A DNA stretch of 64,000 nt from Microbacterium trichothecenolyticum (GCF_000956465.1 NZ_JYJA01000039.1:62001-126000), one strand, 5' to 3'. Shown: positions 49,059 to 58,845, counted from the first letter of the stretch. Program-made: numbers and translations. The notes: a model not told the origin generated them from the letters alone.

Positions 49059-51356
49059 TCAACGGGGGTCGGGGACCAGGGCCGCGACCGCAGCCGTCGC
49101 CATTCGAGGCGCATCGGCCGTCATCGCGTGCACGGGTCCGACGAGCTCGATCCGGGTCTCGGTGTCGCGTTCGGCGCACGATCCTCCGACCCACAGGTCG
49201 ACGGCACCGGGCTCGACGATCCGGCGGCCGTCCCGTCCGGTGAACGCCAGCCGCGAGGTCGGCACCGAGAACGTGACGGTCGCCGACTCGCCGGGGGCCA
49301 GGGAGACCCGCTGGTAGGCGAGCAGCTGTGCGACGGGGCGGGTGACCGAGCCGACGACGTCCCGGGCGTAGAGCTGCACGACATCGGTGCCTGCGCGATC
49401 GCCCACGTTCGACAGCCGCACCTGCGCGGTGATCGTGCCGTCGGTGGCAGCATCCGAAGCCGTGAGGTCCTCTCGGGTGAACGAGGTGTATGTCAGCCCG
49501 AAGCCGAACGGCCTCGCCGGGGTGTTGTCGGCGCTCGTGATGTCGGTCGGACCCCCCAGCCTGGGGTGCAGATACGTGTACGGCTGCGCTCCCGCGGACC
49601 GGGGCAGCGAGACAGGCAGCCGGCCGGACGGCTCGGCGGCGCCGGAGACGATCCGCGCGATCGCGGGACCGCCCTCCTCTCCGGGGAAGAACGCCTGCAG
49701 CACCGCTGCGGCAGCGGTGCGGCCGTCGAGCATCCATCCGATCGCGTACGGGCGTCCCGAGACGATCACCACGACGGTCGGGGTGCCCGTGGCGACCACG
49801 GCCTCGACGAGCCGGCGCTGCACACCGGGAAGCTCCAGATCGTCCACGTCGTTGCCCTCGCCGACCGTGCCCCGTCCGAACAGACCGGCGCGATCGCCCA
49901 CGACGACGACCGCGACCTCGGCGTCAGCCGCCGCGCGGGCGGCGGCCTCGATGCCGCGCTCATCATCGCCTTCGACGTCGCAGCCCCGCTCGAGCACGAT
50001 GTCCGCGTCACGGAACTCCGCGCGCAGCGACTCCGCGACCGTCGGGATCTCGAAGCCCAAGGGCGTGCCGGGGTGGTGCGCCAGCACATGGTTGGCGAAC
50101 GAGTAGCAGCCCATGAGCGACTCCGCGGCGTCGGCGTTGGGGCCGATCAGTGCGATGCTGCGCGGCGCCGCCAGCGGAAGCACGCCGTCGTTGCCGAGGA
50201 GGACGACCGACTCCTCGGCCGTCCTGCGCGCGAGGTCGCGAAGCTCCGGGCCGTCGAGCTCCACCTGCGTCGGCGGCGACGAGAAGTCCTCGTCGAGCAG
50301 GCCCAGCTCCTCCTTCTGCGAGAGCACGCGGAGCACCGCGCGGTCCACATCGGCCCGTCCCTGAGCGCTCGAGTCGAGCAGCGACCGCAGGGGCTCGACG
50401 AACGCGTCGCCCGTCGGCAGCTCGATGTCGATCCCCGCCCGCAGCGCCAGCAGCGCCGCCTCGCCGAGATCGGCCGCGACCCCGTGCAGCGCGTGGAGGA
50501 AAGCGACCGAGAAGTAGTCGGCCACGACGGTGCCGTCGAATCCCCACTCGTCGCGCAGGAGCGCGGTGAGAAGCTCGGGGCTCGAGGCGACGGGAACGCC
50601 GTCGATCTCGGCGTACGAGTTCATGACAGACCGCACCCCGCCGTCGCGGACCGCCATCTCGAACGGCGGGAGCATGACGTCCTGCAGCCGGCGGCGCCCC
50701 ATGTGCACGGGGGCGTGGTTGCGGCCGGCCTGCGACGCGGAGTAGCCGGCGAAATGCTTCAGCGTGGCGTGGACACCGGCCGATTGCAGTCCCTTGACGT
50801 ACGCGGTGCCGATCGTGCCGACGACGTACGGGTCCTCCGAGATGCATTCGTCGACACGACCCCATCGCGGGTCCATGATCACGTCGAGCACCGGCGCGAG
50901 GCCCTGATGGATTCCGAGCTCGGCCATCGAGCGGCCGATCGCCGCCCCGAGCTGCTCGGTGAGCTCGGGGTCGAAGGCGGCGCCCCAGGCGAGCGGCGTC
51001 GGGAAGGTGGCCGCCTTCCACGCGGCGAGCCCCGTGAGGCACTCCTCGTGCACGATCGCGGGGATCCCGAGGCGGGTCTGCTCGCGCAGTCGACGCTGCT
51101 CCCCCCAGAGCCACTCGGCGCGGGCGACCGGGTCCACCGGCCGCGTGCCGTAGACGCGGGTGAGGTGCCCGATGCCGTTCGCGGTGGCATCCTCGTACCG
51201 CGTCGATGTGATCATCTCGCCGGCCATCGGCGCGACGACCTCGTCCCCCTGGTCGACCCAGTACCCGACGAGCTGTGCGAGCTTCTCGTCGAGGGTCATC
51301 TGCGCGTGCAGCGCGAGCACGCGCTCCGAGACGGCGCGAAGTCCGTTGTCGCTCAT
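49059..51356 (-). CDS. Glycoside hydrolase family 3 (beta-glucosidase/beta-xylosidase)
   Basis: A 765-residue enzyme with the full GH3 order: (beta/alpha)8 N-domain (~1-330; PTPLAWGAAFDPEL, LAPVLDVIMDPRWGR, KHFAGYSASQAGRNHAPVHM in parts), nucleophile Asp280 in GTVVADYFSV, alpha/beta C-domain (~390-600; VLLGNDGVLPL, VVVVGDRAGLFGRG) and a fibronectin-III-like end. There is no signal peptide, so it acts on imported oligosaccharides. It overlaps the ABC permease gene by 4 bases and is the last gene of the SBP-permease-permease-GH3 operon. The nearby xylA-xylB makes xylo-oligosaccharides a good substrate guess. Confidence 0.92.
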   Translation of the reverse strand: MSDNGLRAVSERVLALHAQMTLDEKLAQLVGYWVDQGDEVVAPMAGEMITSTRYEDATANGIGHLTRVYGTRPVDPVARAEWLWGEQRRLREQTRLGIPAIVHEECLTGLAAWKAATFPTPLAWGAAFDPELTEQLGAAIGRSMAELGIHQGLAPVLDVIMDPRWGRVDECISEDPYVVGTIGTAYVKGLQSAGVHATLKHFAGYSASQAGRNHAPVHMGRRRLQDVMLPPFEMAVRDGGVRSVMNSYAEIDGVPVASSPELLTALLRDEWGFDGTVVADYFSVAFLHALHGVAADLGEAALLALRAGIDIELPTGDAFVEPLRSLLDSSAQGRADVDRAVLRVLSQKEELGLLDEDFSSPPTQVELDGPELRDLARRTAEESVVLLGNDGVLPLAAPRSIALIGPNADAAESLMGCYSFANHVLAHHPGTPLGFEIPTVAESLRAEFRDADIVLERGCDVEGDDERGIEAAARAAADAEVAVVVVGDRAGLFGRGTVGEGNDVDDLELPGVQRRLVEAVVATGTPTVVVIVSGRPYAIGWMLDGRTAAAAVLQAFFPGEEGGPAIARIVSGAAEPSGRLPVSLPRSAGAQPYTYLHPRLGGPTDITSADNTPARPFGFGLTYTSFTREDLTASDAATDGTITAQVRLSNVGDRAGTDVVQLYARDVVGSVTRPVAQLLAYQRVSLAPGESATVTFSVPTSRLAFTGRDGRRIVEPGAVDLWVGGSCAERDTETRIELVGPVHAMTADAPRMATAAVAALVPDPR

Positions 51357-52225
51357 CCCTTGACCGCTCCTGTCAGGCCGCCGACGATCCGCCGCTCGAA
51401 GAGGCTGAAGAACGCCAGCGCGGGGATCATCGACAGCGAGGTGAACGCCAGCACCTTGGCGGTGTCGACGGAGTACTGCGAAGAGAACGCCTGCACGCCG
51501 AGAGGGAGCGTGAAGTTCGCGTTGTCATTGAGAAGGAAGAGCGGCAGGAGATAGCTGTTCCAGCTGCCGATGAACGCGAGGATGCCCACCGTGATGACTC
51601 CCGGGACGGCCAGTGGAAGCACCATCCGCCAGAAGAAGCCCAGACGACTGCAGCCGTCGATGAATGCTGCCTCCTCGATCTCATCGGGGATCGCACGCAG
51701 GAACGGCACGAGGATGATGATCGTCGTCGGCAGTGCGAACGCGATCTGGGGCAGGATGACGCCGCCGAGGGAATTGATGAGCCCCATGTCGCGCACGACG
51801 ATGTAGAGGGGCGTGATGGCGACGGTGATCGGGAACATGAGTCCCGCCGCGAACAGTGCGTACATCGCACCCCGGCCCCGGAACCGGTATCGTGCGAGCA
51901 CGTAGCTCGCCATGAGGCCCAGCGCGATGACGCCCGCCGTCGTGGCGATGGCGACGACAGCGGAGTTGAGCACCTGCTGCCAGAACACGCCGCCGGTCAG
52001 CACGTCGATGTAGTTCTTCCACACCCACGGGTCGGGGAGGCCGCCGGGGTCCGTCGTGATCTGGGAGTTCGTGCGGAATCCGCCGAGGATGATGTAAACG
52101 ACGGGCCCGAGCATCAAACTGATGACCACGAGCGCGACGAACCACACGGCCGGCGTCGCACGTCGCATGCGCTGGCGCCGTGGCGGAGGCAACTCCAGGG
52201 TCGCCAGTGCGGCGGCGGAGGTCAT
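51353..52225 (-). CDS. Sugar ABC transporter permease (MalG type)
   Basis: A 290-residue six-helix permease. LLLPLAVPGVITVGILAFIGSWN-like EAA region reads EEAAFIDGCSRLGFFWRMVLPLAVPG (in parts) with the EAA-x3-G loop that contacts the ATPase. ATG 52225 with GAAAGGAA upstream; it overlaps the MalF-type gene by 4 bases on one side and the GH3 gene by 4 bases on the other. No ATPase gene is present; actinobacteria usually use a shared MsiK/MsmK elsewhere. Confidence 0.92.
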   Translation of the reverse strand: MTSAAALATLELPPPRRQRMRRATPAVWFVALVVISLMLGPVVYIILGGFRTNSQITTDPGGLPDPWVWKNYIDVLTGGVFWQQVLNSAVVAIATTAGVIALGLMASYVLARYRFRGRGAMYALFAAGLMFPITVAITPLYIVVRDMGLINSLGGVILPQIAFALPTTIIILVPFLRAIPDEIEEAAFIDGCSRLGFFWRMVLPLAVPGVITVGILAFIGSWNSYLLPLFLLNDNANFTLPLGVQAFSSQYSVDTAKVLAFTSLSMIPALAFFSLFERRIVGGLTGAVKG

Positions 52226-53247
52226 TCGGGGTTCCTTTCGGTGAGCGCGCCGGCGGTGTCGCGGCGCAGCACGAAGCGCTGGTAGACGAGGGCGACGACG
52301 AGGGAGATGAGGAAGATGACGACCGCGACCGCATTGCCGTAGCCGAAGTTCCCGGCGTTGCGGCCGTTGGCCACCATGTATGTCGCCATCGTGGAGGTGC
52401 CCGCGACGGGAGCGACGTACTGGCCCCAGATGATGTAGACCAGGTCGAAGAGCTGCAGTGCGCCGATGATCGACAGGAACGCCCAGATGCGCAGGGTCGG
52501 CCCGAGCAGCGGGATCGTGATGCGCCGCTGGATCTGCCAGTAGGTCGCGCCGTCGATGGCGGCCGCCTCGTACAGCTCGTCGGGGATGCCCTGGAGCCCC
52601 GCGAGGAACAGGATGACGGCGAAGCCGACGTACTTCCAGGTGAGGATCGCGACGAGGGTCCAGATCGCGATGTTCGGATCGGAGAGCCAGTCGTGGGCCA
52701 AGCCCGAGAGCCCCCACTTCTCCAGCACACCGTTCAGGCCGCCGTTGGTCGCCAGCAGCAGGCTGAAGCCGGTGCCCACGACGACCTCCGCGATCACGTA
52801 GGGCACGAAGATGAGCACGCGTATGACGGACTGCCCGCGCATCTTTCGGTTCAGCAGGAGCGCCAGGAGCAGGGCGATCGGTCCTTGGATGAGGATCGAC
52901 GTGACGACGATGAACGCGTTGTGACCGAGTGCTTCCTGGAAGTCCGGGTCGGTGAGGATCGTGACGTAGTTCTTCAGTCCGATGAAGTCGGTCGCCGGCC
53001 CGTAGCCGTGCCAGTTGAAGAAGCCGTAGTAGGCCGCCATGATCACGGGGAAGATGACGAACCCGATGAAGACGAGCATCGCCGGCCCGGCCAGAATTGC
53101 GACCTCCAGACGGCCCGACCAGCCGAGTCCTCGGGATCGGCGGCGCTGCGACGCCGAGGGCGGCGGTGTGACGCCGCCGCCCCCGGAACGCTGCGCGAGA
53201 TCCGTCTCCGGGCGATCGTCCGTCTTCGGGGTCTCGCTTGTCTGCAT
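52222..53247 (-). CDS. Sugar ABC transporter permease (MalF type)
   Basis: A 341-residue permease. A Pro/Ser/Gly-rich cytosolic N-terminus (~1-45) precedes six helices. YEAAAIDGATYWQIQRRITIPLLGP (in parts) is the EAA loop; AGPAMLVFIGFVIFPVIMAAYYGFFNWHG starts the membrane part (in parts). ATG 53247 has AGGAAG upstream. It lies 11 bases downstream of the SBP stop and overlaps the MalG-type gene by 4. Confidence 0.92.
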   Translation of the reverse strand: MQTSETPKTDDRPETDLAQRSGGGGVTPPPSASQRRRSRGLGWSGRLEVAILAGPAMLVFIGFVIFPVIMAAYYGFFNWHGYGPATDFIGLKNYVTILTDPDFQEALGHNAFIVVTSILIQGPIALLLALLLNRKMRGQSVIRVLIFVPYVIAEVVVGTGFSLLLATNGGLNGVLEKWGLSGLAHDWLSDPNIAIWTLVAILTWKYVGFAVILFLAGLQGIPDELYEAAAIDGATYWQIQRRITIPLLGPTLRIWAFLSIIGALQLFDLVYIIWGQYVAPVAGTSTMATYMVANGRNAGNFGYGNAVAVVIFLISLVVALVYQRFVLRRDTAGALTERNPE

Positions 53248-53258
53248 GGGAGTTCTTC

Positions 53259-54545
53259 CTAGCCCTTCGCCCCGGCCTTGTTGGCCTCGTCGATCATCTG
53301 CTGCGGGGTGCTCTGTCCGGCGAGCATCGAGACGACGGCGACGTTGAGCGCGTTGCCGACGTTCTGCCCGAGCACCGTGTCGAGCCACTGCGAGACGAAC
53401 GGGGCCGCGTTGTAGGCCTCGAGGATCTGCTTCAGGTAGGGCTCGGTGACCTCGGCCTGTGCGGCCTGGTTCACGGGGGGCGAGTTGAACGCCTTGTAGT
53501 ACGCGGTCTGCTGGTCGTTCGACGCGACGAAGTTGAGGAAGTCGACGCACTCCTTGGGTGCCTTCGCGGAGCACGAGTAGCCGTCGACGCCGCCCATCAT
53601 CGATCCGGGCTCGCCCTTGCCGCCGGAAACCTCCGGGAAGGGGTACCACGCCAGATCTGCAAGCGGCTTCTCGTCCGGCGTCAGCGAGGCGATCACGCCC
53701 GGGTCCCACGCGCCCATCAGCTCGCCGCCCGCCTGGTGGTTGGCGACGAGGCCGGCCGAGCTCCCGGCGCCCTGCTGTGCGGACGTGGTGAGGAAGCCGT
53801 CGTTGAACGGCTCCGTGGCAGCGAAGTCGGCGAGGTCCTCCGCGGCCTTCAGCCAGCACGGGTCGCTGAAGTCCTTCGAGTCGCCGGTCTCCTCGACCGT
53901 CTTCGGGGCGCACTCCCGGAGCGCGAACCAGTAGAACCAGTGCGCAGCCGGCCAGGCATCCTTGGCGCCGAGGGCGAGCGGCGCCACCCCGGTCGCCTTC
54001 AGCTTGTCGTTGGCCGCGACGAGCTCGTCGATCGTGGTCGGGTTCTCGGTGACGCCCGCTGCGGTGTACAGGTCCTGGCTGTAGAAGATTCCGCCCGGCA
54101 GCACCGACAGGGGCATCGCCCACACCTTGTCCTGGTAGGTCTCGGCCTTGAACGAGCCCTCCGAGATGTTCTCCTTCGCCTCGCCCTCGATCTTCCCGGT
54201 CAGGTCCATCAGCTGGCCTGCCTGGACCATCGCGGCCATCTTGCCGCCGCCACGCTGCAGGAAGATGTCCGGCGGGTCGCCCGCATTGAGCGAGGTCTGC
54301 AGCTTGCCGTCCATGTCCTCGTTCTGGATCGACTGCATCTTGATCGTGACGCCGGGGTTCTCCTTCTCGAACGCGGCGATGGCGTCCTTCCAGAACTGCT
54401 GGCCCGGGCCTGTCGTCGAGTTCTGCCACAGCGTCATCTCGACGCTGCCATCGCTGCTGTCGCCGCCGCCGGCACTGCAGCCGGCGAGCGCGAGTGCGCC
54501 GATAATGAGTGCTGCGGAACCCGCGAGGATTCTCTTGCGCATCAT
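53259..54545 (-). CDS. Sugar ABC transporter substrate-binding lipoprotein
   Basis: A 428-residue protein (427 if the second Met is used). The signal peptide ends LALAGC with Cys23 as the lipidated residue. MTLWQNSTTGPGQQFWKDAIAAFEKENPGV (in parts), GDPPDIFLQRGGG and WFYWFALRECAPK are family 1 SBP segments. First gene of the GH3 operon, divergent from the LacI regulator at 54718. GGGA precedes the ATG. Unlike the orphan SBP at 4919 it has its permeases. Confidence 0.93.
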   Translation of the reverse strand: MMRKRILAGSAALIIGALALAGCSAGGGDSSDGSVEMTLWQNSTTGPGQQFWKDAIAAFEKENPGVTIKMQSIQNEDMDGKLQTSLNAGDPPDIFLQRGGGKMAAMVQAGQLMDLTGKIEGEAKENISEGSFKAETYQDKVWAMPLSVLPGGIFYSQDLYTAAGVTENPTTIDELVAANDKLKATGVAPLALGAKDAWPAAHWFYWFALRECAPKTVEETGDSKDFSDPCWLKAAEDLADFAATEPFNDGFLTTSAQQGAGSSAGLVANHQAGGELMGAWDPGVIASLTPDEKPLADLAWYPFPEVSGGKGEPGSMMGGVDGYSCSAKAPKECVDFLNFVASNDQQTAYYKAFNSPPVNQAAQAEVTEPYLKQILEAYNAAPFVSQWLDTVLGQNVGNALNVAVVSMLAGQSTPQQMIDEANKAGAKG

Positions 54546-54668
54546 GTGATTCCCGTCTCTTCTTCGAGGGGCACCTCTGCTGCGAGGTGCTGGTGGTCGA
54601 CGCGATCGGGTCGCGTACCGCCCGGCGTGCAGACCGGGCGAGAAAAGTGTGCGTTGGCAACAAATATC

Positions 54669-54709
54669 TTGTCAAACGTTTTCAATAACGGTTTCGAGGC
54701 CGTTATGAT
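54669..54709. promoter_or_regulatory. Divergent LacI promoter/operator region
   Basis: AAACGTTT (54674-54681) is a perfect palindrome with central CG and overlaps a minus-strand TTGACA (54674-54669) that fits a -35 for the SBP gene. ATAACGG (54685-54691) pairs with CCGTTAT (54700-54706), and a plus-strand TATGAT (54704-54709) is the -10 of the LacI gene eight bases before its ATG. Two operator-like sites therefore sit on each promoter. Confidence 0.65.
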
Positions 54710-54717
54710 TTCGAGAC

Positions 54718-55713
54718 ATGACCCGTCGTCCCACGATCACCGACGTCGCCGCCGCCGCCGGCGTCTCGGTCGCAACCGTCTCGAAGGCGGTGAACGGGCG
54801 CTATGGAGTGGCAAGCGAGACGGTGGACAAGGTTCTCGCCGTCGTGGCCGAGCTCGGGTACGAGTCGAGCCTCATCGCCAGCAGCATGCGATCGCGCAAG
54901 ACGGGTGTGATCGGCGTGCTCGTCGCGGACTTCGAGCCCTTCAGCGCCGAGATCCTCAAGGGCGTCGGCGAGGCGCTGCGTGACTCGCGGTACGACCTGC
55001 TCGCCTACTCGGGCTCGCACGGCGCCGCGGAGGGGTGGGAGCGACGGTCGCTCTCACGACTGAGCGGGACCCTCATCGACGGTGCGATCATGGTCACCCC
55101 GACCGTGGTGAACGTCGGCGCGGAAGTGCCGGTCGTCGCCATCGACCCTCACACGGGTCCCGCCGACCTGCCGACCGTCGAATGCGACAGCTTCGGTGGT
55201 GCGCTGCTGGCCACGCGATACCTCATCGAACTCGGACACACGCGCATCGGCTTCATCGCGGGTCGCCGCGACCTGCGCTCGTCGATCGCCCGCGATGCCG
55301 GCTATCGACGCGCATTGGCCGACGCCGGCATCCCGCTGGATCCGGCCCTCGTGGGCTCCGGAAGCTACCAGCAGGACGCCGTGCGCCTCGCCGCGCTGGA
55401 GATGCTCCGCCGCCCTGATCGGCCGACCGCGGTCTTCGCCGCGAACGACATCTCGGGCCTCGAGATCGTCAGGGTCGCCTCGGAGCTCGGCCTCGACGTC
55501 CCGCGCGACCTCTCGGTGATCGGATTCGACGACGTCCCCGAGGCGTCCAAGGCGACGCCCGCCCTGTCGACGGTGCGCCAGCCCATGCAGGTGCTCGGTG
55601 CCGAGGCGGCCCGAATGCTCCTCGAACTCATGGATGGGAAGACGCCGCCCGTCACGCACGTGAAACTGCCGACTCGTCTGGTCCCGCGAGACACGACCGC
55701 ACCGCCCGCGTGA
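54718..55713 (+). CDS. LacI-family transcriptional regulator
   Basis: A 331-residue repressor. PTITDVAAAAGVSVATVSKAVNG at residues ~4-26 (in part) is the helix-turn-helix; the sensor domain has GVIGVLVADFEPFSAEILKGV and IGFDDVPEASKATPALSTVRQP (in parts). ATG 54718 comes eight bases after its -10, so the leader is very short or absent. It is divergent from the SBP-permease-GH3 operon, which it likely represses. Its stop is 4 bases from that of the convergent ROK gene. Confidence 0.92.
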   Translation: MTRRPTITDVAAAAGVSVATVSKAVNGRYGVASETVDKVLAVVAELGYESSLIASSMRSRKTGVIGVLVADFEPFSAEILKGVGEALRDSRYDLLAYSGSHGAAEGWERRSLSRLSGTLIDGAIMVTPTVVNVGAEVPVVAIDPHTGPADLPTVECDSFGGALLATRYLIELGHTRIGFIAGRRDLRSSIARDAGYRRALADAGIPLDPALVGSGSYQQDAVRLAALEMLRRPDRPTAVFAANDISGLEIVRVASELGLDVPRDLSVIGFDDVPEASKATPALSTVRQPMQVLGAEAARMLLELMDGKTPPVTHVKLPTRLVPRDTTAPPA

Positions 55714-55717
55714 GGCC

Positions 55718-56887
55718 TCAGTCCCGCGCGACACCGCCGGGGTCCCGGAGCAGGTCGCCGAAGGCGGCCTCGGCGGCGCCGATCAGCAGCCGATCCTCGG
55801 CGAGGGATGCCACGCGGATGCTGAGGTCCTCGGCGTTCGCCGACATGGTCTGCTCCCGCACGAGCGCCCCCAGCCCGGGCACGTCGACGGCGGCGATCGT
55901 CGCGAGGAAGCCGCCGAGCACCACCACCGCGGGATTGAGCGCGTTGACGGCGTTGGCCAGCGCCGTCGAGAGGATGCGGCGCTGCCGCGCGACCTCCTCG
56001 GCTGCGCCGGCACCCGCGGCGGTCAGCGCCGCCGCGAGCGACGGTTCATCCGCCGCGTGAAGGCCGACAGCTGCGAGAAGCCGCGCTCTGCTGACCTCGT
56101 CCTCGAGCACGCCGTCGTCGGCGCGACGGTCGGCGGCCGAGGCGATGCCGGGGCGGTTCTGCCCGAACTCGCCGGTGTAGCCGCCGGCGCCGAGCAGCGG
56201 CATCCCGTGCACGATGAGTCCGCCACCGATGCCGCTGGCGCCGCCGTTGAGGTACACGACGTCATCGAAGCCGGCCGCGGCGCCGAAGAGGTGCTCGGCG
56301 ATCGCGCCGAGTGCCGCGTCGTTGCCGACCACCGTCGGCAGGCCGGTGGCGTCGGCGACGAGATCGCGAAGGGGCGCATCCGTCCAGCGCAGGTGCGGCG
56401 CGTTGCGGACGAGTCCGTCGGCTGCCCGTACCAGCCCTGGCACGGCGAGTCCGACGCCGACGATGTGCGCGTCGGCGAGCTCGCCCGCCCGCCACGCCTC
56501 GACACGTTCGGCGATGAGCCGTGCCGTCTCGTCCGGAGACAGCAAGTGGTCGAGCTCGATGCGTTCACGGACCGGGATGCCGCGGTCCAGTCCCACGGCG
56601 GCGATCGTGAGGGCGTCGACCTCCGGGTTCGCTGTGATCGCCATCACGCGTGCATCGGCGGCGACGACCGGCGATGGGCGGCCGACGCGCCGGGACGGGT
56701 CGGGCGCCCGCTCGACGACGAGTCCCTCGCGCACGAGCTCGGCGACGAGGTCGGCGATCGTCGACCGGTTGAGGCCCGTGGACTCGGTGAGTCGGGCCCG
56801 GGAGAGCGGGCCCTCGAGGTGCACCAGGCGCAGCAGCCGTGCCAGATTGCGCTGGCGCACGCCCTCGGCGGCCGTTGGATCGCTCAC
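55718..56887 (-). CDS. ROK-family transcriptional regulator (XylR type), zinc motif absent
   Basis: A 389-residue protein: winged helix-turn-helix (residues ~8-70; LARLLRLVHLEGPLSRARLTESTGLNRSTIADLV in parts) and a ROK sugar-sensor domain (~80-389; VGVGLAVPGLV, VVGNDAALGAIAEHLFG, GGASGIGGGLIVHG). ROK proteins normally carry a CxCGxxGCxE zinc motif after the GEFGH strand; here the region reads GEFGQNRPGIASAADRRADDGV, with no cysteine. The catalytic-type Asp is kept. Position next to xylA suggests a xylose-responsive repressor. Confidence 0.88.
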   Translation of the reverse strand: MSDPTAAEGVRQRNLARLLRLVHLEGPLSRARLTESTGLNRSTIADLVAELVREGLVVERAPDPSRRVGRPSPVVAADARVMAITANPEVDALTIAAVGLDRGIPVRERIELDHLLSPDETARLIAERVEAWRAGELADAHIVGVGLAVPGLVRAADGLVRNAPHLRWTDAPLRDLVADATGLPTVVGNDAALGAIAEHLFGAAAGFDDVVYLNGGASGIGGGLIVHGMPLLGAGGYTGEFGQNRPGIASAADRRADDGVLEDEVSRARLLAAVGLHAADEPSLAAALTAAGAGAAEEVARQRRILSTALANAVNALNPAVVVLGGFLATIAAVDVPGLGALVREQTMSANAEDLSIRVASLAEDRLLIGAAEAAFGDLLRDPGGVARD

Positions 56888-56971
56888 CGTCTCACTGTAG
56901 GGGGCGTCGAAGCGGCGCTTCGAGATTTGTTGCGTGCGGCTTCAAACCGGTGGTACGGCGGGGCTGAAGGA

Positions 56972-57295
56972 TCAGTCGGACGGGCGTTCGGCGCCGGCCG
57001 GGGAGATCGCGTCGACCGCCAGGGCGAAGTCGAGCGTCTGGAGCACTTCTACGGCCCGGTCGTAGCGAGCGCCGGCGAGGACGACGAAAACGGCCCCGAC
57101 GACGTCGATGAAGCCGACGGTCGCCGCGGTGGTGCTGACCTCGTAGCGATCGATGTCGATGCGCTCCCACCGGACGGCGGAGTCGTCGGGTGCCGGCGAC
57201 TCCGGTCGTCGCGTCGGCAGTTCGTTCCGCGACGGCATCGCGCGCGACCGCAGCGCGCCGCGTCTCACCGGTGAGGACGGCCTCTCGAGCACCAT
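56972..57295 (-). CDS. Hypothetical protein
   Basis: A 107-residue protein, ATG 57295 with AGGAG eight bases upstream. The first ~40 residues are basic and Pro-rich and probably disordered. Residues ~42-100 (WERIDIDRYEVST, then VGFIDVVGAVFVVLAGARYDRAVEVLQTLD in parts) look like a small folded alpha/beta unit. No family recognised. It lies 84 bases beyond the ROK start and on the same strand, so it could be the first gene of the ROK transcript. Confidence 0.6.
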   Translation of the reverse strand: MVLERPSSPVRRGALRSRAMPSRNELPTRRPESPAPDDSAVRWERIDIDRYEVSTTAATVGFIDVVGAVFVVLAGARYDRAVEVLQTLDFALAVDAISPAGAERPSD

Positions 57296-57568
57296 GGGGA
57301 GGCTCCTCTCGTCGTGCCCCGATCCTCTGCCTCGCCTGCGCTTTTCGCGCAGGGGGTTGACGCGTTGGGATGGGCCGACCAGGGCTGACGCCGGCGTCCG
57401 CGCGACCGGATCGCGCTCCCGAGATCATTCTCCGCGCTTCGACGGGGACCGCGTGTTAAGGCCTGATGAACTTCCGGTCACAACCGGACACGCTGTGACC
57501 CGCGCAGTCGTCTGATCATCGCCTCGCGACCCTTGAGGCGCGGTTCGTGCGGGAAGCGCCGTTCGTGG
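57296..57568. other. Intergenic region upstream of the xylA promoter
   Basis: No gene is supported here. It holds a hairpin CCTGCGC-TTTTC-GCGCAGG (57335-57353) and an inverted repeat TCCGGT-CACA-ACCGGA (57473-57488), the latter 80 bases ahead of the xylA -35 and a possible activator or repressor site. Confidence 0.4.
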
Positions 57569-57609
57569 TGGACTCGGCATCCGTTCTGGTATAGGTTGTC
57601 GGCAGCAAC
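57569..57609 (+). promoter_or_regulatory. xylA promoter with XylR-type operator
   Basis: TGGACT (57569-57574), 17 bases, TAGGTT (57592-57597). The imperfect palindrome GTTGTCGGCAGCAAC (57595-57609) overlaps the -10 and start site, a repressor position. A related GTTGC/CAAAC motif appears near the ROK start codon at ~56930. Binding by the ROK protein is inferred. Confidence 0.6.
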
Positions 57610-57629
57610 ATTTACCGCGAAGGAGCGTC

Positions 57630-58820
57630 ATGCCCACCCCCACCCGCGCCGACAAGTTCTCTTTCGGTCTCTGGACCATCGGCTACAACGGCACCGACCC
57701 CTTCGGCGGGCCGACCCGCAACCACCTCGACGTCGTGCACGCCGTCGAGAAGCTCGCCGAGCTCGGCGCGTACGGCCTCACCTTCCACGACGACGACCTG
57801 TTCGCCTTCGGCTCGACGGATGCCGAGCGCCAGACCCAGATCGACCGCCTCAAGGGCGCACTGGCCGACACCGGCCTGATCGTCCCGATGGTCACCACCA
57901 ACCTCTTCTCGGCGCCGGTCTTCAAGGACGGCGGCTTCACGTCGAACGACCGCGACGTGCGTCGCTTCGCCCTTCGCAAGGTGTTCCGCCAGCTCGACCT
58001 CGGCGCCGAGCTCGGCGCCAAGACGTTCGTCATGTGGGGTGGCCGCGAGGGCGCCGAGTACGACTCCGCCAAGGACATCCGCGCCGCGCTCGAGCGCTAC
58101 CGCGAGGCCGTCAACCTCCTCGGCGACTACGTCACCGACAAGGGCTACGACATCCGCTTCGCCATCGAGCCCAAGCCCAACGAGCCCCGCGGCGACATCC
58201 TGCTGCCGACGCTCGGGCACGCGATCGCGTTCATCGACTCGCTCGAGCGCCCCGAGCTCGTCGGCCTCAACCCCGAGGTCGGCCACGAGCAGATGGCGGG
58301 CCTCAACTTCGCCGCGGGCATCGCGCAGGCGCTGTTCCACGGCAAGCTCTTCCACATCGACCTCAACGGGCAGCGCGGCATCAAGTACGACCAGGACCTG
58401 GTCTTCGGACACGGCGACCTGCACAACGCATTCGCGCTCGTCGACCTGCTCGAGAACGGCGGCCCCGGCGGCGTGCCCGCTTACGACGGCCCGCGCCACT
58501 TCGACTACAAGCCCTCGCGCACCGAGGACGAGACCGGCGTCTGGGACTCGGCCGCCGCGAACATGCGCACCTACCTGCTGCTCAAGGAGCGCGCCGCGGC
58601 CTTCCGCGCCGACCCCGAGGTGCAGGAGGCGCTGGCCGCGGCGAAGGTCGACGAGCTGTCGGTGCCGACGCTCAACCCGGGCGAATCGTACGAGGACTTC
58701 CTCGCCGACCGCTCCGCCTACGAGGACTTCGACCCGTCGGTGTACCTGGGCGGCAAGGGCTTCGGCTTCGTCCGCCTGCAGCAGCTCGCGACCGAGCACC
58801 TGCTCGGCGCCCGCGGCTGA
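57630..58820 (+). CDS. xylA: Xylose isomerase
   Basis: A 396-residue class I (actinobacterial) xylose isomerase, turning xylose into xylulose. Catalytic [11 protein letters not shown] with the His-Asp pair (residues ~50-60), [22 protein letters not shown] (~88-110, in parts), [12 protein letters not shown] (~136-147), [11 protein letters not shown] (~181-191) with metal Glu/Lys, [16 protein letters not shown] and [14 protein letters not shown] are all conserved. AAGGAG six bases before ATG. First gene of xylAB, with a strong intercistronic hairpin after it. Confidence 0.97.
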   Translation: MPTPTRADKFSFGLWTIGYNGTDPFGGPTRNHLDVVHAVEKLAELGAYGLTFHDDDLFAFGSTDAERQTQIDRLKGALADTGLIVPMVTTNLFSAPVFKDGGFTSNDRDVRRFALRKVFRQLDLGAELGAKTFVMWGGREGAEYDSAKDIRAALERYREAVNLLGDYVTDKGYDIRFAIEPKPNEPRGDILLPTLGHAIAFIDSLERPELVGLNPEVGHEQMAGLNFAAGIAQALFHGKLFHIDLNGQRGIKYDQDLVFGHGDLHNAFALVDLLENGGPGGVPAYDGPRHFDYKPSRTEDETGVWDSAAANMRTYLLLKERAAAFRADPEVQEALAAAKVDELSVPTLNPGESYEDFLADRSAYEDFDPSVYLGGKGFGFVRLQQLATEHLLGARG

Positions 58821-58845
58821 CGCACCGGGTCCGCAGAACCGACTC

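Noticed and set aside
49023..51554. Plus-strand open frame of 843 codons opposite the GH3 gene
   Set aside because: No domain, biased composition; the minus-strand GH3 protein explains the region fully.
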